A stretch of 64,000 nt of DNA from Nitrospira sp. SG-bin1 (GCA_002083365.1 LVWS01000033.1:186001-250000), one strand, 5' to 3'. Numbered from the stretch's first letter, positions 16,853 to 26,450 are shown. Numbers and translations: made by a program. The notes: generated by a model not told the origin, from the sequence alone.

Positions 16853-19582
16853 ATGCGGATGGAGAAGACAAAGAAACCCAATCAGACGAAGCAAACAACG
16901 GCCTGGCATATCCGTCCGATAGAAGCCCTGGCTGGTGAACTTCGGACGGACCTCGACGCGGGCCTGAAAGCCGATGAAGTGGTCGGCCGACAAGCACAAG
17001 AAGGATCCAATGAACTACCCGAAGCTCCGCCACCGTCCCTGCTCAAACTGTTTCTCTCGCAATTCTCCAGTCTGATCGTGTGGGTGCTGATCGGGGCGGC
17101 GGTGGTGTCCGGTCTGTTGGAAGACTGGATCGATGCGGCGGCGATTCTGGCGATCGTATTTCTCAATGGTGCGCTCGGGTTCGTGCAGGAGTTCCGAGCC
17201 GAGCGATCGTTGGCGGCACTGCGCAAGATGTCGGTCGCGATGGCCCGCGTCATTCGCGAGGGCACGCCGCAGTCCATTCCGGCGCGAGATCTGGTCACCG
17301 GAGACGTGATCGTCCTCGAAGCGGGCGATCGCATTCCCGCGGACGCACGCTTGTTCTACGCCACGAATTTTCAGGCTCAAGAAGCCTCACTCACCGGCGA
17401 ATCGACACCCGTCCAGAAACAGGCGGAGCGGCTGGACAGGACCGAGGTTCCTCTCGCCGATCGGCACAACATGGTCTTCATGGGCACCGTGGCCGTCTCC
17501 GGTAAGGCCCGTGCGGTGGTGGTGGCGACGGCGCTCGGCACGGAACTGGGCCGGATCGCCGCCATGATCCAGAAGGCGGCCGAGGCGGAACGGGCCGAAA
17601 CGCCGCTGCAGCGACGGCTGGAACAGTTCGGCTATACGCTGCTGTGGTTGGCGCTCGGTGTCGTCGCGGTCGTGTTCGTGCTCGGGTATCTCCGCGGGGA
17701 ACCGCTGGTCGAGATGTTCCTCATCTCGGTGAGCCTCGCGGTGGCCGCCGTGCCGGAAGGGCTGCCTGCCGTCGTTACGATCACGCTGGCGTTGGGCGTG
17801 ACCAGGATGGCGAAGCGGCATGCATTGATCCGTAAACTTCCGGCGGTCGAGACGCTCGGGTCGGCCACCGTGATCTGCACCGACAAGACCGGCACGTTGA
17901 CGAAGAATGAGATGACGGTCACATGCGTGATCGTGGACGACTCCCGCTTCGAAGTGACCGGCGAGGGCTATGAGCCGGTCGGCGAAATTCGCGAGGCGTC
18001 AGGCGCGAGGTGTGAGGCACTCAAGCCCGGCTTGCGTCAGCTCTTGACGGCAGCCGTACTCTGCAACGGCGCGACATTGCACCAGGAGAACGGCACGTGG
18101 CGGATCATCGGGGATCCCACGGAAGGGGCGCTGCTCGTGGCGGCGGCGAAGGCCGGTTTGGCCAAGGATGAATTGGAACGTCGGGCGCCGCTGGAGAGAG
18201 AAGTTCCGTTCGATGCCGAGCGGAAGATGATGACGATCGTTCGCCGAACGGAACAAGGCCGCGTGGCGTACAGCAAAGGAGCGCCCGATGTGCTCCTGGA
18301 ACGTTGCGCGGCGCGCATCACGCTGGATGGCCGGACCGAAGCTTTGGATGACGAGCATCGGCGGATGATCAGCGAAGCCAATGCCTCATTGGCCCACCAG
18401 GCCCTCCGCGTGCTGGGCGTCGCGCATAAGCCTCTTGGCCGACCGGCGAGTTCCGACGAAGAAGTGGAGGACGGGTTGATCTTTCTCGGCCTCCTCGCGA
18501 TGAAGGATCCCTTGCGGCCCGAAGCGGCGGAAGCCGTGCGTCTGTGCCGGCAAGCCGGCATCAGGACGGCCATGATTACCGGTGATCACAAGGAGACGGC
18601 GGTCGCGATCGCGCGCGAGTTGGGCTTGCACCGCGATGGCGAAACGGCCTTGTCCGGGTCCGAGCTCGACGGGTTCACCGACGAGCAATTGAGGCAACGG
18701 GTCGAGCGCGTGAGCGTGTATGCCCGTGTGTCGGCCGAGCACAAGCTCCGCGTCGTCCAGGCCTGGAAGCACCATGGGGCCATTGTCGCCATGACCGGGG
18801 ACGGGGTCAACGATGCCCCCGCGATCAAGGCGGCGGACATCGGCGTGGCGATGGGCCTCGCCGGCACCGACGTGACCAAGGAAGCCTCGGACATGGTGGT
18901 GACGGACGACAACTTCGCCTCGATCGCCGCCGCGGTCGAGGAAGGCCGGGGCATCTTCGACAACATCAGAAAGACGGTGCATTTTCTCCTGTCCTGCAAC
19001 GTCAGCGAGGTGCTCGTCATGCTGTTCGCCACCCTCTTCGGCTTGCCGCTTCCGCTCCTGCCGATCCACATTCTGTGGATGAATCTGGTGACGGACGGTT
19101 TTCCCGCCATCGCCCTGGCGGTCGATCCGAAAGCGCCGGATCTGATGCGGCGGCCGCCGCGGCAGACACAGGCGCGTTTACTGGATGGGGGGCGGCTGTG
19201 GACGATCGCCGCGGAAGGGCTGATGTTGGCGGTCATCGCCCTGATCGCGTTTTCCTACAGTCTGTTTGTCTGGCAACAGCCGATCGACCAGGCCCGGACG
19301 GTGACCTTTACCGTGATGGTCGCCGCTCAGCTGGTGCACGCGTTCAATTGCCGGAGCGATCGCTGGTCGTTGTTCCAAGTGGGCGTGACGACCAACCATG
19401 CCCTCATTTGGGCGGTGGCGACGTCGCTTCTCCTGCAAGTCGGCATTCTCACCATCCCGGTCATGGAACCGATCTTCAAGGTCGCGCCGTTACCGATTGA
19501 AGATTGGGAATTGATGGCGGCGATGGCGCTTTCCCCGTTGGCCGTCGTCGAAGGAGTCAAGTGGCTGAGACGGCGGGGGTGA
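16853..19582 (+). CDS. P2-type cation-transporting ATPase
   Basis: About 909 residues, full length for P2A/P2B-like ATPases. Seen in order: N-terminal cation-ATPase domain (WHIRPIEALAGELRTDLDAG), actuator motif TGES, helix-four AVPEGLPAVVT, phosphorylation motif ICTDKTGTLTKNEMT (Asp about residue 344), nucleotide-domain KGAPDVLLE, hinge MTGDGVNDAPAIK, and six C-terminal helices. P-E-G-L in helix four is typical of Ca2+/Mn2+ pumps (SERCA/PMR1 type). Likely exports Ca2+ or Mn2+ from the cytosol; the adjacent CaCA exchanger fits calcium handling. ATG 16853 follows AAAGGGA; it stands downstream of a perfect palindrome. Confidence 0.9.
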   Translation: MRMEKTKKPNQTKQTTAWHIRPIEALAGELRTDLDAGLKADEVVGRQAQEGSNELPEAPPPSLLKLFLSQFSSLIVWVLIGAAVVSGLLEDWIDAAAILAIVFLNGALGFVQEFRAERSLAALRKMSVAMARVIREGTPQSIPARDLVTGDVIVLEAGDRIPADARLFYATNFQAQEASLTGESTPVQKQAERLDRTEVPLADRHNMVFMGTVAVSGKARAVVVATALGTELGRIAAMIQKAAEAERAETPLQRRLEQFGYTLLWLALGVVAVVFVLGYLRGEPLVEMFLISVSLAVAAVPEGLPAVVTITLALGVTRMAKRHALIRKLPAVETLGSATVICTDKTGTLTKNEMTVTCVIVDDSRFEVTGEGYEPVGEIREASGARCEALKPGLRQLLTAAVLCNGATLHQENGTWRIIGDPTEGALLVAAAKAGLAKDELERRAPLEREVPFDAERKMMTIVRRTEQGRVAYSKGAPDVLLERCAARITLDGRTEALDDEHRRMISEANASLAHQALRVLGVAHKPLGRPASSDEEVEDGLIFLGLLAMKDPLRPEAAEAVRLCRQAGIRTAMITGDHKETAVAIARELGLHRDGETALSGSELDGFTDEQLRQRVERVSVYARVSAEHKLRVVQAWKHHGAIVAMTGDGVNDAPAIKAADIGVAMGLAGTDVTKEASDMVVTDDNFASIAAAVEEGRGIFDNIRKTVHFLLSCNVSEVLVMLFATLFGLPLPLLPIHILWMNLVTDGFPAIALAVDPKAPDLMRRPPRQTQARLLDGGRLWTIAAEGLMLAVIALIAFSYSLFVWQQPIDQARTVTFTVMVAAQLVHAFNCRSDRWSLFQVGVTTNHALIWAVATSLLLQVGILTIPVMEPIFKVAPLPIEDWELMAAMALSPLAVVEGVKWLRRRG

Positions 19583-19867
19583 AAGCTTCGACTGGAGAAC
19601 ACTGCATCATCTTTTTCGGAAAACTTCTTGATTCCTCCAGCGATGTTTGAATCCAAGCCGGTAAGCCTTATGGGGTTTGTGCCGGTGTTGATCGCGCTAT
19701 GACAACGCTCGCCTGCATCACGATGCCTCTCAAGCACGTTTGACCCTAGCCTACGAACAGGGCGAGAATGGGCCGCAAATGCAAGCTCCGCAGCATACAG
19801 GTGGACTGGCTGTACATTGTTCAGCTGCACTGCTCAAGGCCCATATATCCATGGCAACAGATTGCAT

Positions 19868-21085
19868 ATGAAGTCGAAGAAAAGACGGATTTTCTTTGTC
19901 GTTGTTTTTATCCTTTTGATTATCGGGTTCCTTGAAATAACACTGGGTCTATTAACGTTCATGTCCCCAAGGGTTGATTGGCTCCTCTCATTCGAACGTG
20001 TTATTCCGGATGCACGTCTCGGTTATCGGCCAAAACCAGGTGTTCCAGGGCACGATCGCAACGGTTTTAGGAACCAAGAAGTACCAGCCAAGGCGGCTAT
20101 CGTCGCGCTCGGTGATTCCCAAACGTATGGCACTGGCGTGGCACCGGAGTATGCATGGCCCAGACAATTAGAATCAACGCTTGGGAAAACAGTGTACAGC
20201 ATGGCCTATGGCGGCTATGGACCGGCTCACAGTCTTGTTCTGTGGGATGAGGCTGTGGCCTTACTGCCGGAGATCGTCATTGAGGCTTTTTATGTGGGCA
20301 ATGATCTGTTCGACTCATTCAGCCTCGTATACAACCAGGGACAACTCACCGACCTAGGAAGTCCCGACCTCCGGTTGCAGGCGAGTGTGCGGGAAGCTGA
20401 GCAGTCCGAGCCTCTTGAAAAACGTGTGACACGAATGTACTCGATGGCACCTGTTGCTACCGATAAGAACAAAACGGCCGTCCCTCTTTATAGAGTGCTT
20501 ACGCAACACTTGAGGCTATACGGCCTTTTGCGCAGGGCGCAGTACGAGAGTATGCGCTTGATTCAGAGACCCACCAACACTCCGCAAGAGCAATGGGAAG
20601 CGGCAAAGGCGTTTGCAGAAGCGCATCCCACATACTGCCAGGTGTTTAGCAATGGACAGTTCAAAACTATTTTTACGAGCGAGTATCGTCTCTCGGCGCT
20701 TGAGCTCGAAGATCCCAGAATTCTAGAAGGACTGCAGATCTCATTAAGGGCGATGCAGAGAATGCATGAGCTTGCTGCCTCTCGGAATATCCGCTTCATT
20801 GTGGTGCTGATACCTACCAAGGAAGCCGTGTTTCGCCAGCTTTGGGAGAACTCTACGATGAGCTATCGCAGGGCTACAGAGAATGAAGAGCGCGTGTGGC
20901 AAAGCACAAAGGACTTTCTCGTACGGAACGACATTGAATATCTGGATGCGTTGCCAGCGCTGCGAGAACAACTCATGACGGGGGTTCAACCATATCAGGT
21001 TTCCCATGACGGACACCCAAACGAACATGGACATGCGGCCATCGCCAAACTTGTTGCTGCGCATTTAGCATCGCCCAAGAGATAA
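19868..21085 (+). CDS. membrane-anchored SGNH/GDSL-hydrolase family protein
   Basis: 405 residues from the ATG at 19868. One N-terminal helix after a basic stretch (KSKKRRIFFVVVFILLIIGF) anchors an extracytoplasmic domain. The SGNH block I motif reads ALGDSQTYGTG with the nucleophile Ser near residue 83; block III/IV lie in YVGNDLFDSF; the Asp-His pair is in SHDGHPNEHGHAAIA near the C-terminus. So the triad looks complete. Related proteins act as O-acetyl-esterases or acyltransferases on cell-surface glycans. It belongs with the SGNH and carbamoyltransferase genes downstream. Upstream spacing to the ATPase gene is 285 bases with no recognised feature. Confidence 0.8.
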   Translation: MKSKKRRIFFVVVFILLIIGFLEITLGLLTFMSPRVDWLLSFERVIPDARLGYRPKPGVPGHDRNGFRNQEVPAKAAIVALGDSQTYGTGVAPEYAWPRQLESTLGKTVYSMAYGGYGPAHSLVLWDEAVALLPEIVIEAFYVGNDLFDSFSLVYNQGQLTDLGSPDLRLQASVREAEQSEPLEKRVTRMYSMAPVATDKNKTAVPLYRVLTQHLRLYGLLRRAQYESMRLIQRPTNTPQEQWEAAKAFAEAHPTYCQVFSNGQFKTIFTSEYRLSALELEDPRILEGLQISLRAMQRMHELAASRNIRFIVVLIPTKEAVFRQLWENSTMSYRRATENEERVWQSTKDFLVRNDIEYLDALPALREQLMTGVQPYQVSHDGHPNEHGHAAIAKLVAAHLASPKR

Positions 21086-21204
21086 CAGGCTGCTGCAGCG
21101 AATACGCGAATGTCTACATCGGTTCATGAGTAAATCGGGTGATGTTGAGATGGCCCGGATGTGACAGAGGCTTTGAAATTGGGGGACAGGATCTCCGAGA
21201 AGGT

Positions 21205-21315
21205 GTCGGATCGGTGCCCGCAAACGAGTTCACGCGTGAGGCGGTGCAGTTGTTAGAGAGTGGCAGTCGTTCTGCGTCGGAGATCACGCGAGAGCTTGGC
21301 ATTGCCCGTAATCAG
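21205..21315 (+). pseudogene. IS3-type orfA N-terminal fragment
   Basis: The plus frame reads EFTREAVQLLESGSRSASEI then TRELGIARNQ, the helix-turn-helix opening of IS3-family OrfA proteins. It ends abruptly where a histidine-kinase-like sequence begins, with no zipper region, no orfB and no start codon. A separate insertion trace from the one near 1.4 kb: the sequences belong to different IS3 subgroups by eye. Confidence 0.65.
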
Positions 21316-21318
21316 AAA

Positions 21319-21547
21319 CATGCGAACGCCACCACGTGGCGGTCCGACTGGTTGGGACACCCACCGAGGTGAAGTTGCGGATCTCCGACGATGGAGTCGG
21401 ATTCGAAAAAAGCCAGGTCAAGTCAGGCTGGGCATCGGTCTGACCAGCATGCAAGAACGGGTTGGGCCTTTGGGGGGAAACGTGTGGATTGAAGGCAGTC
21501 CCGGGCAAGGCACGACAGTCACTGCCGTCATTCCTCTCTCTCAATAA
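21319..21547 (+). pseudogene. decayed histidine-kinase ATPase domain
   Basis: Three frames in sequence give a HATPase end of a HisKA_3-type sensor kinase. First HANAT, then HVAVRLVGTPTEVKLRISDD and GVGFEKSQVK (the N and G1 boxes), then GIGLTSMQERVGPLGGNVWI and EGSPGQGTTVTAVIPL (G2 box to end), with a final stop at 21545-21547. Two frameshifts and loss of everything upstream make it non-functional. The join to the transposase fragment suggests that an insertion destroyed the gene. Confidence 0.7.
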
Positions 21548-21793
21548 ACCTGCCCTCCTTCTCGTCTCCACGCGGAAGACCTCTCTTGAGTTGATCTTCC
21601 GGTGGTTGTTTCCTCCGCTGCTCCACGCCTTCCCTTCGTTCACGGTCCATCGTACAAAAACGAGCGTGAAGTTTCTGTGTGTGTGATGGAAGCACTCGTC
21701 TTTCACGTCGCGGAACATTCGTCATCAATGCTTGTGGACATCGACTGTAAGAGCGTGAGCGCTCGTTACCTATGCACAGTCGACGTGGGGAGT
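21548..21793. other. intergenic stretch between kinase relic and SGNH gene
   Basis: About 250 bases with no convincing frame. A short imperfect hairpin GAGCG-TGA-GCGCTC lies near 21752-21765. The promoter of the SGNH gene at 21878 is expected at its right end, next to the CTAGGG repeat. Otherwise I see nothing. Confidence 0.35.
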
Positions 21794-21809
21794 CTAGGGC
21801 TCCCCCTAG
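21794..21809. promoter_or_regulatory. CTAGGG-N4-CCCTAG inverted repeat, putative operator
   Basis: CTAGGGCTCCCCCTAG has perfect six-base arms and a four-base spacer. It lies 69 bases upstream of the SGNH-hydrolase ATG at 21878. Same 16-bp layout as four other intergenic sites in the window. Confidence 0.6.
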
Positions 21810-21877
21810 TGGAGGAGCTGATTGGTTCGTCAGTATGGTGAGTGCGTCCGTTCTCCACAGAAGAGAAGAAGAGGCAC

Positions 21878-23368
21878 ATGAATAAACAAGCGGAACAGTC
21901 AGGCCTGCATCATGATGTTGAAACGACACCTGAGGCGATAAAGCCATCACATGTTCATTCCCACAGGGAGGAACTGGTCCTTTTGGTCTCGCTGGTTATC
22001 TTTGAATTGTCTCTCGCCGTCATGGCGATGGCCATATACGTCAAAGGAGAGAGACCTTTCGCAGCATTCCTGGCAAGGCCGTCAGGCGCGGTTTTTCTCT
22101 GCGCCGCCGTCGCCCTCTTCGTTGCCGGCTGGGTCATCGTTCACCGATACGTGGCAGGCCAACGATTGCCCGCCCGCCACTTCCGGATGATCGTGACGAT
22201 GAACCTGGTCACGGTGCTGTTCATTCTGGCGATGGGCGAGATCGTCGTTCGAGCCGGTTCTCGGAGCCACTTGGACGGCGAAAGTTTCATGAACGTGGTC
22301 TTGAAGCCCAAGAATTGGGAGCGGGCTAAAGAGCGCTACCCTCATTTTCTTGAGAAAAGCCGAGCCGGCCGTACGTTTTTCGATTATGACGAGCGGCTGG
22401 GGTGGACCCTTGGAAAGAACAGGTATCGCGAAGCCTCCGACGGGGAGGGTCCCTATTGGTCCAGCGTGGAGGGGCTCCGGGCCGCACGTGAGGGGTTCGT
22501 GTACGGCAAGGTCGAGAGGAAGACGGATATTGCCATCCTGGGAGACTCCTTCACGTTCGGCAGTGAGGTGGGATATGAGGAGACCTGGGGAGCTGCGTTG
22601 AATCGATTATTGGGCGAAGAGTTTCGGATCTTAAACTTCGGAGTTCCCGGATATGGTCTAGGTCAGGCGTACCTGCGGTATGAAGTCGATGCTCGCGGGT
22701 GGAATCCCAAAATTGTGATCTTGGGGTTCATTTCTGAGGACCTCCACCGCACGACATGGGTCTATCCCTTTTTGTCCACGGGATGGGACATGGCTTTCTC
22801 CAAACCTCGCTTCGTCCTGGAAAATGGAAGATTGACGATCCTGAACCGACATGTGCTCCCCCCTCAAGCGATCTTCTCCCCGCGATCAATTTCCGAACTT
22901 CCCTTCCTGGACCATGACAGCGGCTACAGGTGGAGCCATTGGCAGACACGTTGGTACCATGCCTCCTACCTCGCCAGGCTGTTCATAAGTCTGTACCATC
23001 CACGATCCCGCGATACCCATGATGAACAACTTCTGCCGCTCAATGCCGAAATCTTGAAGTCGTTTGTTCGCTCGGTCGAGCAGGCTGGTTCGATTCCTCT
23101 CGTCATGTATTTTCCCAGTCGGAGTGATTTTCACCAACCGGATTCATACGTGCCGCTGGGCAAGCGAGTGTTGCAAGAGGCTGGGCTCCCGTACGTCGAT
23201 CCCACTGCCTGTTTGCTGGAGGTTCCATCCTCCCTTCGATTTGCCTCGGCGGGCCATTACACGTCACAAGGGAATGCGGCGATCGCGAACTGTCTGGCTG
23301 TCGCGGTTCGTGAAGCACTGGGTAAACCGTCTGACGGCATGCTCATGGCGGTAGAGAAATTACGGTAA
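21878..23368 (+). CDS. membrane SGNH-hydrolase-like protein, triad incomplete
   Basis: About 496 residues from ATG 21878. The N-terminal part has three membrane helices (LVLLVSLVIFELSLAVMAM; GAVFLCAAVALFVAGWVIV; MIVTMNLVTVLFILAMGEIV). The following domain has SGNH block I as AILGDSFTFGSEV with the Ser nucleophile, block II-III NFGVPGYGLGQAYLR and an ILGFISEDLHR strand. At the C-terminus the expected D-x-(x)-H is replaced by ASAGHYTSQGNAAIA: the His is present, the Asp is not. It may use another acid or act as a transferase/binding protein. Probably an envelope-glycan acyl-modifying protein, with the CTAGGG site 69 bases upstream. Confidence 0.75.
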   Translation: MNKQAEQSGLHHDVETTPEAIKPSHVHSHREELVLLVSLVIFELSLAVMAMAIYVKGERPFAAFLARPSGAVFLCAAVALFVAGWVIVHRYVAGQRLPARHFRMIVTMNLVTVLFILAMGEIVVRAGSRSHLDGESFMNVVLKPKNWERAKERYPHFLEKSRAGRTFFDYDERLGWTLGKNRYREASDGEGPYWSSVEGLRAAREGFVYGKVERKTDIAILGDSFTFGSEVGYEETWGAALNRLLGEEFRILNFGVPGYGLGQAYLRYEVDARGWNPKIVILGFISEDLHRTTWVYPFLSTGWDMAFSKPRFVLENGRLTILNRHVLPPQAIFSPRSISELPFLDHDSGYRWSHWQTRWYHASYLARLFISLYHPRSRDTHDEQLLPLNAEILKSFVRSVEQAGSIPLVMYFPSRSDFHQPDSYVPLGKRVLQEAGLPYVDPTACLLEVPSSLRFASAGHYTSQGNAAIANCLAVAVREALGKPSDGMLMAVEKLR

Positions 23369-23439
23369 TCCCTCAGGTCCTATGCTTAGATAGGGCTGCC
23401 TCAATTCTCTTTTGGATAAAGGCCCTCACACGTGATTCG

Positions 23440-23511
23440 TTGAAAGAAGGCGGCATCTCACTCGTGATCTCCCGGTCTATCGCCTTTTACGACAAGCCGC
23501 ACGGACTTTAG
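23440..23511 (+). pseudogene. fragment of a second carbamoyltransferase gene
   Basis: The stretch reads LKEGGISLVISRSIAFYDKP before a stop. It aligns base by base with part of the intact carbamoyltransferase at about 24745-24815 (LKEGGISLKDLRFIVFYDKP). Homology disappears on both sides. This is the trace of a duplicated or replaced paralogue in the same cluster. Confidence 0.7.
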
Positions 23512-23929
23512 TTTGAACGATGCAAGCCAAACTAGAAATGGCCACTTTCTCTCAACGTAAAAACGTCCGGTTGAGGGGTGTCGCCGCCCGCGATTGTCCG
23601 CGTTCTAGCTGCCGACATGTGTGCCATGGTGGATGGGTCGGTCTCGGCGTGCCCCGATAGCCTGCCTGCCGCTCCATGCGTAGGCGTCTGCTCCGTCACT
23701 TAGCGGAGCACGCGCTTCGCCGGAATTCCTTTCCACTTATCATGACCCCGGCATCTCCGACCATCCAGCCCTCGTTCCGCGAACCGGCAGTCCAGCAATG
23801 CAGAGGACAGTTATAGTCGGCGAAATCGGCATTCTCCTGTTGGAAGACGGACTCAGCCCAACTCGTAGCAACGCTGGGGTTCAGAACCGAGAATAACCAG
23901 GCCTACTTAAGTATTATGGATAATTTTTC
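23512..23929. other. gene-free remains with a small hairpin
   Basis: About 420 bases with no frame I can support. A perfect 7-bp hairpin TGCTCCG/CGGAGCA lies at 23689-23710 (loop of eight bases) without a T tract. With the carbamoyltransferase fragment on one side and the shortened SGNH gene on the other, this is best read as deletion debris. Confidence 0.45.
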
Positions 23930-23935
23930 GTGGTC

Positions 23936-24496
23936 ATGGTCCTATTCACGATCATGTCTGCAATCCTAACATCCAGCGCCCCACCCACAGTTATCTGGGA
24001 ACAAAAGCGACGAACGGTCGTACGAAGGTTCGGAAAGGTAGCGCTGGGAGTGAGTGTTTTGGCAGTCAGTTTCCTTACCGGGGAGCTCTGCTTACGGCTT
24101 GTGTTCGATAGGTTCCTCCCTTCCGGCACTCCCTCTTATGAAAGCTACCTTTCGAATCACTTCAAGGAAGGCAGGCCTGATTGGTTATTGTTCGAGCGAT
24201 ACGTTTCGGACTGGGCTATGTCGGCGAAGGAACTGACACCTCGGGTCGTCGTGGTTCTGTACCCTCATATGGCATTGACGAACGGAGCACCTACTGTTAT
24301 ACAGCCGGAAATAGCGGATATTCACACGAGAATGTTGTCCCTTTGCAGGAGGAACAACGTCCCATGCACCGATTTGTCGTCTTCGCTCGCCCAATTCGAT
24401 GCCTTTGACAATCATCCAAGCGCTGAAGCGCATCGTGTGATTGCGGAGACGTTACATCAAATATTGAGAGAAGGTACTGTGAAGGTATCGAATTGA
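23936..24496 (+). pseudogene. SGNH-hydrolase gene with internal deletion
   Basis: The frame is open for 186 codons from ATG 23936 but joins two ends of a longer protein. The first is an N-terminal anchor (FGKVALGVSVLAVSFLTGEL then LRLVFDRFLPSGTPSYE); the second is the C-terminal third of an SGNH domain (RVVVVLYPHMAL, then AQFDAFDNHPSAEAHRVIAE with the Asp-His pair). The block I Gly-Asp-Ser nucleophile region is missing. An in-frame deletion of roughly 150-200 residues is the simplest explanation. It could still be expressed but cannot be a normal hydrolase. Confidence 0.65.
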
Positions 24497-24596
24497 TCAC
24501 CGGACCTGCCGTGGGGATCTCGCAACCATGGTTCAGGCCCATGAGTGAAGGTGCGGAAGGGATCGGGATGTCGGACAAGGTGTGGAGGGCAGGTTC

Positions 24597-26441
24597 GTGA
24601 ATCATATTCTCGGGATCTCGGCCTTCTATCATGATAGCGCGGCCTGCCTGATTCGCGACGGCGAGATCATTGCCGCCGCGCAGGAAGAGCGGTTCACACG
24701 AAAAAAACATGATCCGGGGTTTCCGGCCCAGGCTGTGCGGTACTGCTTGAAAGAAGGCGGTATCTCACTCAAGGACCTCCGGTTTATCGTCTTTTACGAC
24801 AAACCGCTCGTCAAGTTCGAGCGGCTCATCGAGACGTACTTGGCATTCGCGCCGAAGGGACTCCAGTCCTTCGTGGCCGCCATGCCGGTGTGGCTCAAGG
24901 AAAAATTGTTGCTCCGGAACCTGCTCGCGAAAGAATTCATCGCGCTCGCTCCGGAGATGACGCAGTCGGAACTCCCTCAGCTTTTGTTCGGCGAGCACCA
25001 TGAGTCGCATGCCGCGTCCGCCTTTTATCCGTCGCCCTATGACAAGGCCGTCGTCCTCTGCATGGACGGGGTCGGGGAGTGGGCCACGACCTCGGCGTGG
25101 CTCGGTGAAGGCCACGCGCTCACGCCGCTGTGGGAGATTCCGTTCCCCCACTCACTGGGGCTCCTCTATTCCGCCTTCACGTACTACACCGGCTTCAAGG
25201 TCAATTCGGGCGAGTACAAGGTCATGGGCTTGGCTCCCTATGGCGAACCGAAGTACGTCAAGGCGATCTACGACCATCTGCTCGACCTCAAGCCGGACGG
25301 GACGTTCCGTTTGAACATGGACTATTTCAACTATTGCACCGGGTTGACCATGACGGGCAACAAGTTCGATGAGGTGTTCGGCGGCCCGCCGAGGAAACCT
25401 GAAAGTCAGTTGACGCAGCGGGAGATGGATCTCGCCCGGTCCATCCAGGAAGTGACCGAAGAGGTCATGCTCCGTGTGACTCGGACCCTGCACCGTGAAA
25501 CCGAGGTGGATTATCTCTGCATGGCGGGGGGCGTGGCGCTGAATTGCGTGGGGAACGGAAGGATTTTACGGGAAGGGCCCTTTAAAGGGATCTGGATTCA
25601 ACCGGCGGCCGGCGACGCGGGTGGCGCGGTGGGGGCGGCGTTGACGGCCTGGCATCGCTATGAGGATCAGCCGAGGACGGCGACGGGTACCGACCGGATG
25701 AAGGGAAGTTATCTGGGACCGAAACATTCCAATGCCGAAATCGAACGATTCCTCAAACAGGCTGACGCCCCCTATGAATGGCTCGATGACGAACAACTCT
25801 TCGATCGCGTGGCGAAGGACCTGGCGGAAGGCAAAGTGGTGGGGTGGCTGCAAGGCCGGATGGAGTTCGGTCCGCGAGCGTTGGGCGGTCGCAGCATCCT
25901 GGGAGATGCGCGCAATACCACGATGCAGTCGGTGATGAACCTCAAGATCAAATACCGTGAATCCTTCCGGCCGTTCGCCCCTTCGGTGTTGCGGGAACGG
26001 GTGTCGGAGTATTTTCAGATCGATGCGGATAGCCCGTACATGCTGTTGGTAGCGCCGGTGCAGGAAAAACGACGGTTACCGCTGCCTACCGAGCAGATCG
26101 GTCTCTGGGGAATCGATCTGTTGAACGTTCCACGCTCCGACATTCCCGCCGTCACCCATCTGGATTATTCCGCCAGGATCCAGACCGTTCATGAGGAGAC
26201 CAATCCGCGGTATTACCGGTTGCTTCGTGCGTTCGAAGACCGGACCGGTTGTCCGGTTCTCGTGAATACGTCGTTCAACGTGCGTGGAGAGCCGATCGTG
26301 TGCACGCCGGAGGATGCCTATCGGTGTTTCATGCGGACGGAGATGGATGTGCTCGTCTTGGAGAACTGTGTCCTGTATAAGACACGGCAGAAACCATTGG
26401 AAAAAGATACAAACTGGCAAAAAGAATTCGAGCTCGATTAG
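24597..26441 (+). CDS. NodU/CmcH-family carbamoyltransferase
   Basis: 614 residues from the GTG at 24597, which follows GGAGGG by seven bases (an upstream in-frame GTG at 24582 is less well placed). N-terminal Kae1-like domain: ILGISAFYHDSAACLIRDGE, QEERFTRKKHD, and the metal/nucleotide His motif EHHESHAASAFYPSPYD, then CMDGVGEW. C-terminal domain: GRMEFGPRALGGRSILGDAR and VNTSFNVRGEPIVCTPEDAY. The family transfers carbamoyl from carbamoyl phosphate, via carbamoyl-AMP, to hydroxyls of sugars or secondary metabolites. With SGNH genes upstream and SxtJ/DUF5989 immediately downstream it most likely decorates a surface glycan or lipid; substrate unknown. Confidence 0.9.
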   Translation: MNHILGISAFYHDSAACLIRDGEIIAAAQEERFTRKKHDPGFPAQAVRYCLKEGGISLKDLRFIVFYDKPLVKFERLIETYLAFAPKGLQSFVAAMPVWLKEKLLLRNLLAKEFIALAPEMTQSELPQLLFGEHHESHAASAFYPSPYDKAVVLCMDGVGEWATTSAWLGEGHALTPLWEIPFPHSLGLLYSAFTYYTGFKVNSGEYKVMGLAPYGEPKYVKAIYDHLLDLKPDGTFRLNMDYFNYCTGLTMTGNKFDEVFGGPPRKPESQLTQREMDLARSIQEVTEEVMLRVTRTLHRETEVDYLCMAGGVALNCVGNGRILREGPFKGIWIQPAAGDAGGAVGAALTAWHRYEDQPRTATGTDRMKGSYLGPKHSNAEIERFLKQADAPYEWLDDEQLFDRVAKDLAEGKVVGWLQGRMEFGPRALGGRSILGDARNTTMQSVMNLKIKYRESFRPFAPSVLRERVSEYFQIDADSPYMLLVAPVQEKRRLPLPTEQIGLWGIDLLNVPRSDIPAVTHLDYSARIQTVHEETNPRYYRLLRAFEDRTGCPVLVNTSFNVRGEPIVCTPEDAYRCFMRTEMDVLVLENCVLYKTRQKPLEKDTNWQKEFELD

Positions 26442-26450
26442 GATGGCACC

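Noticed and set aside
19744..19749. Single CCCTAG before the first SGNH gene
   Set aside because: No left half at the required distance.
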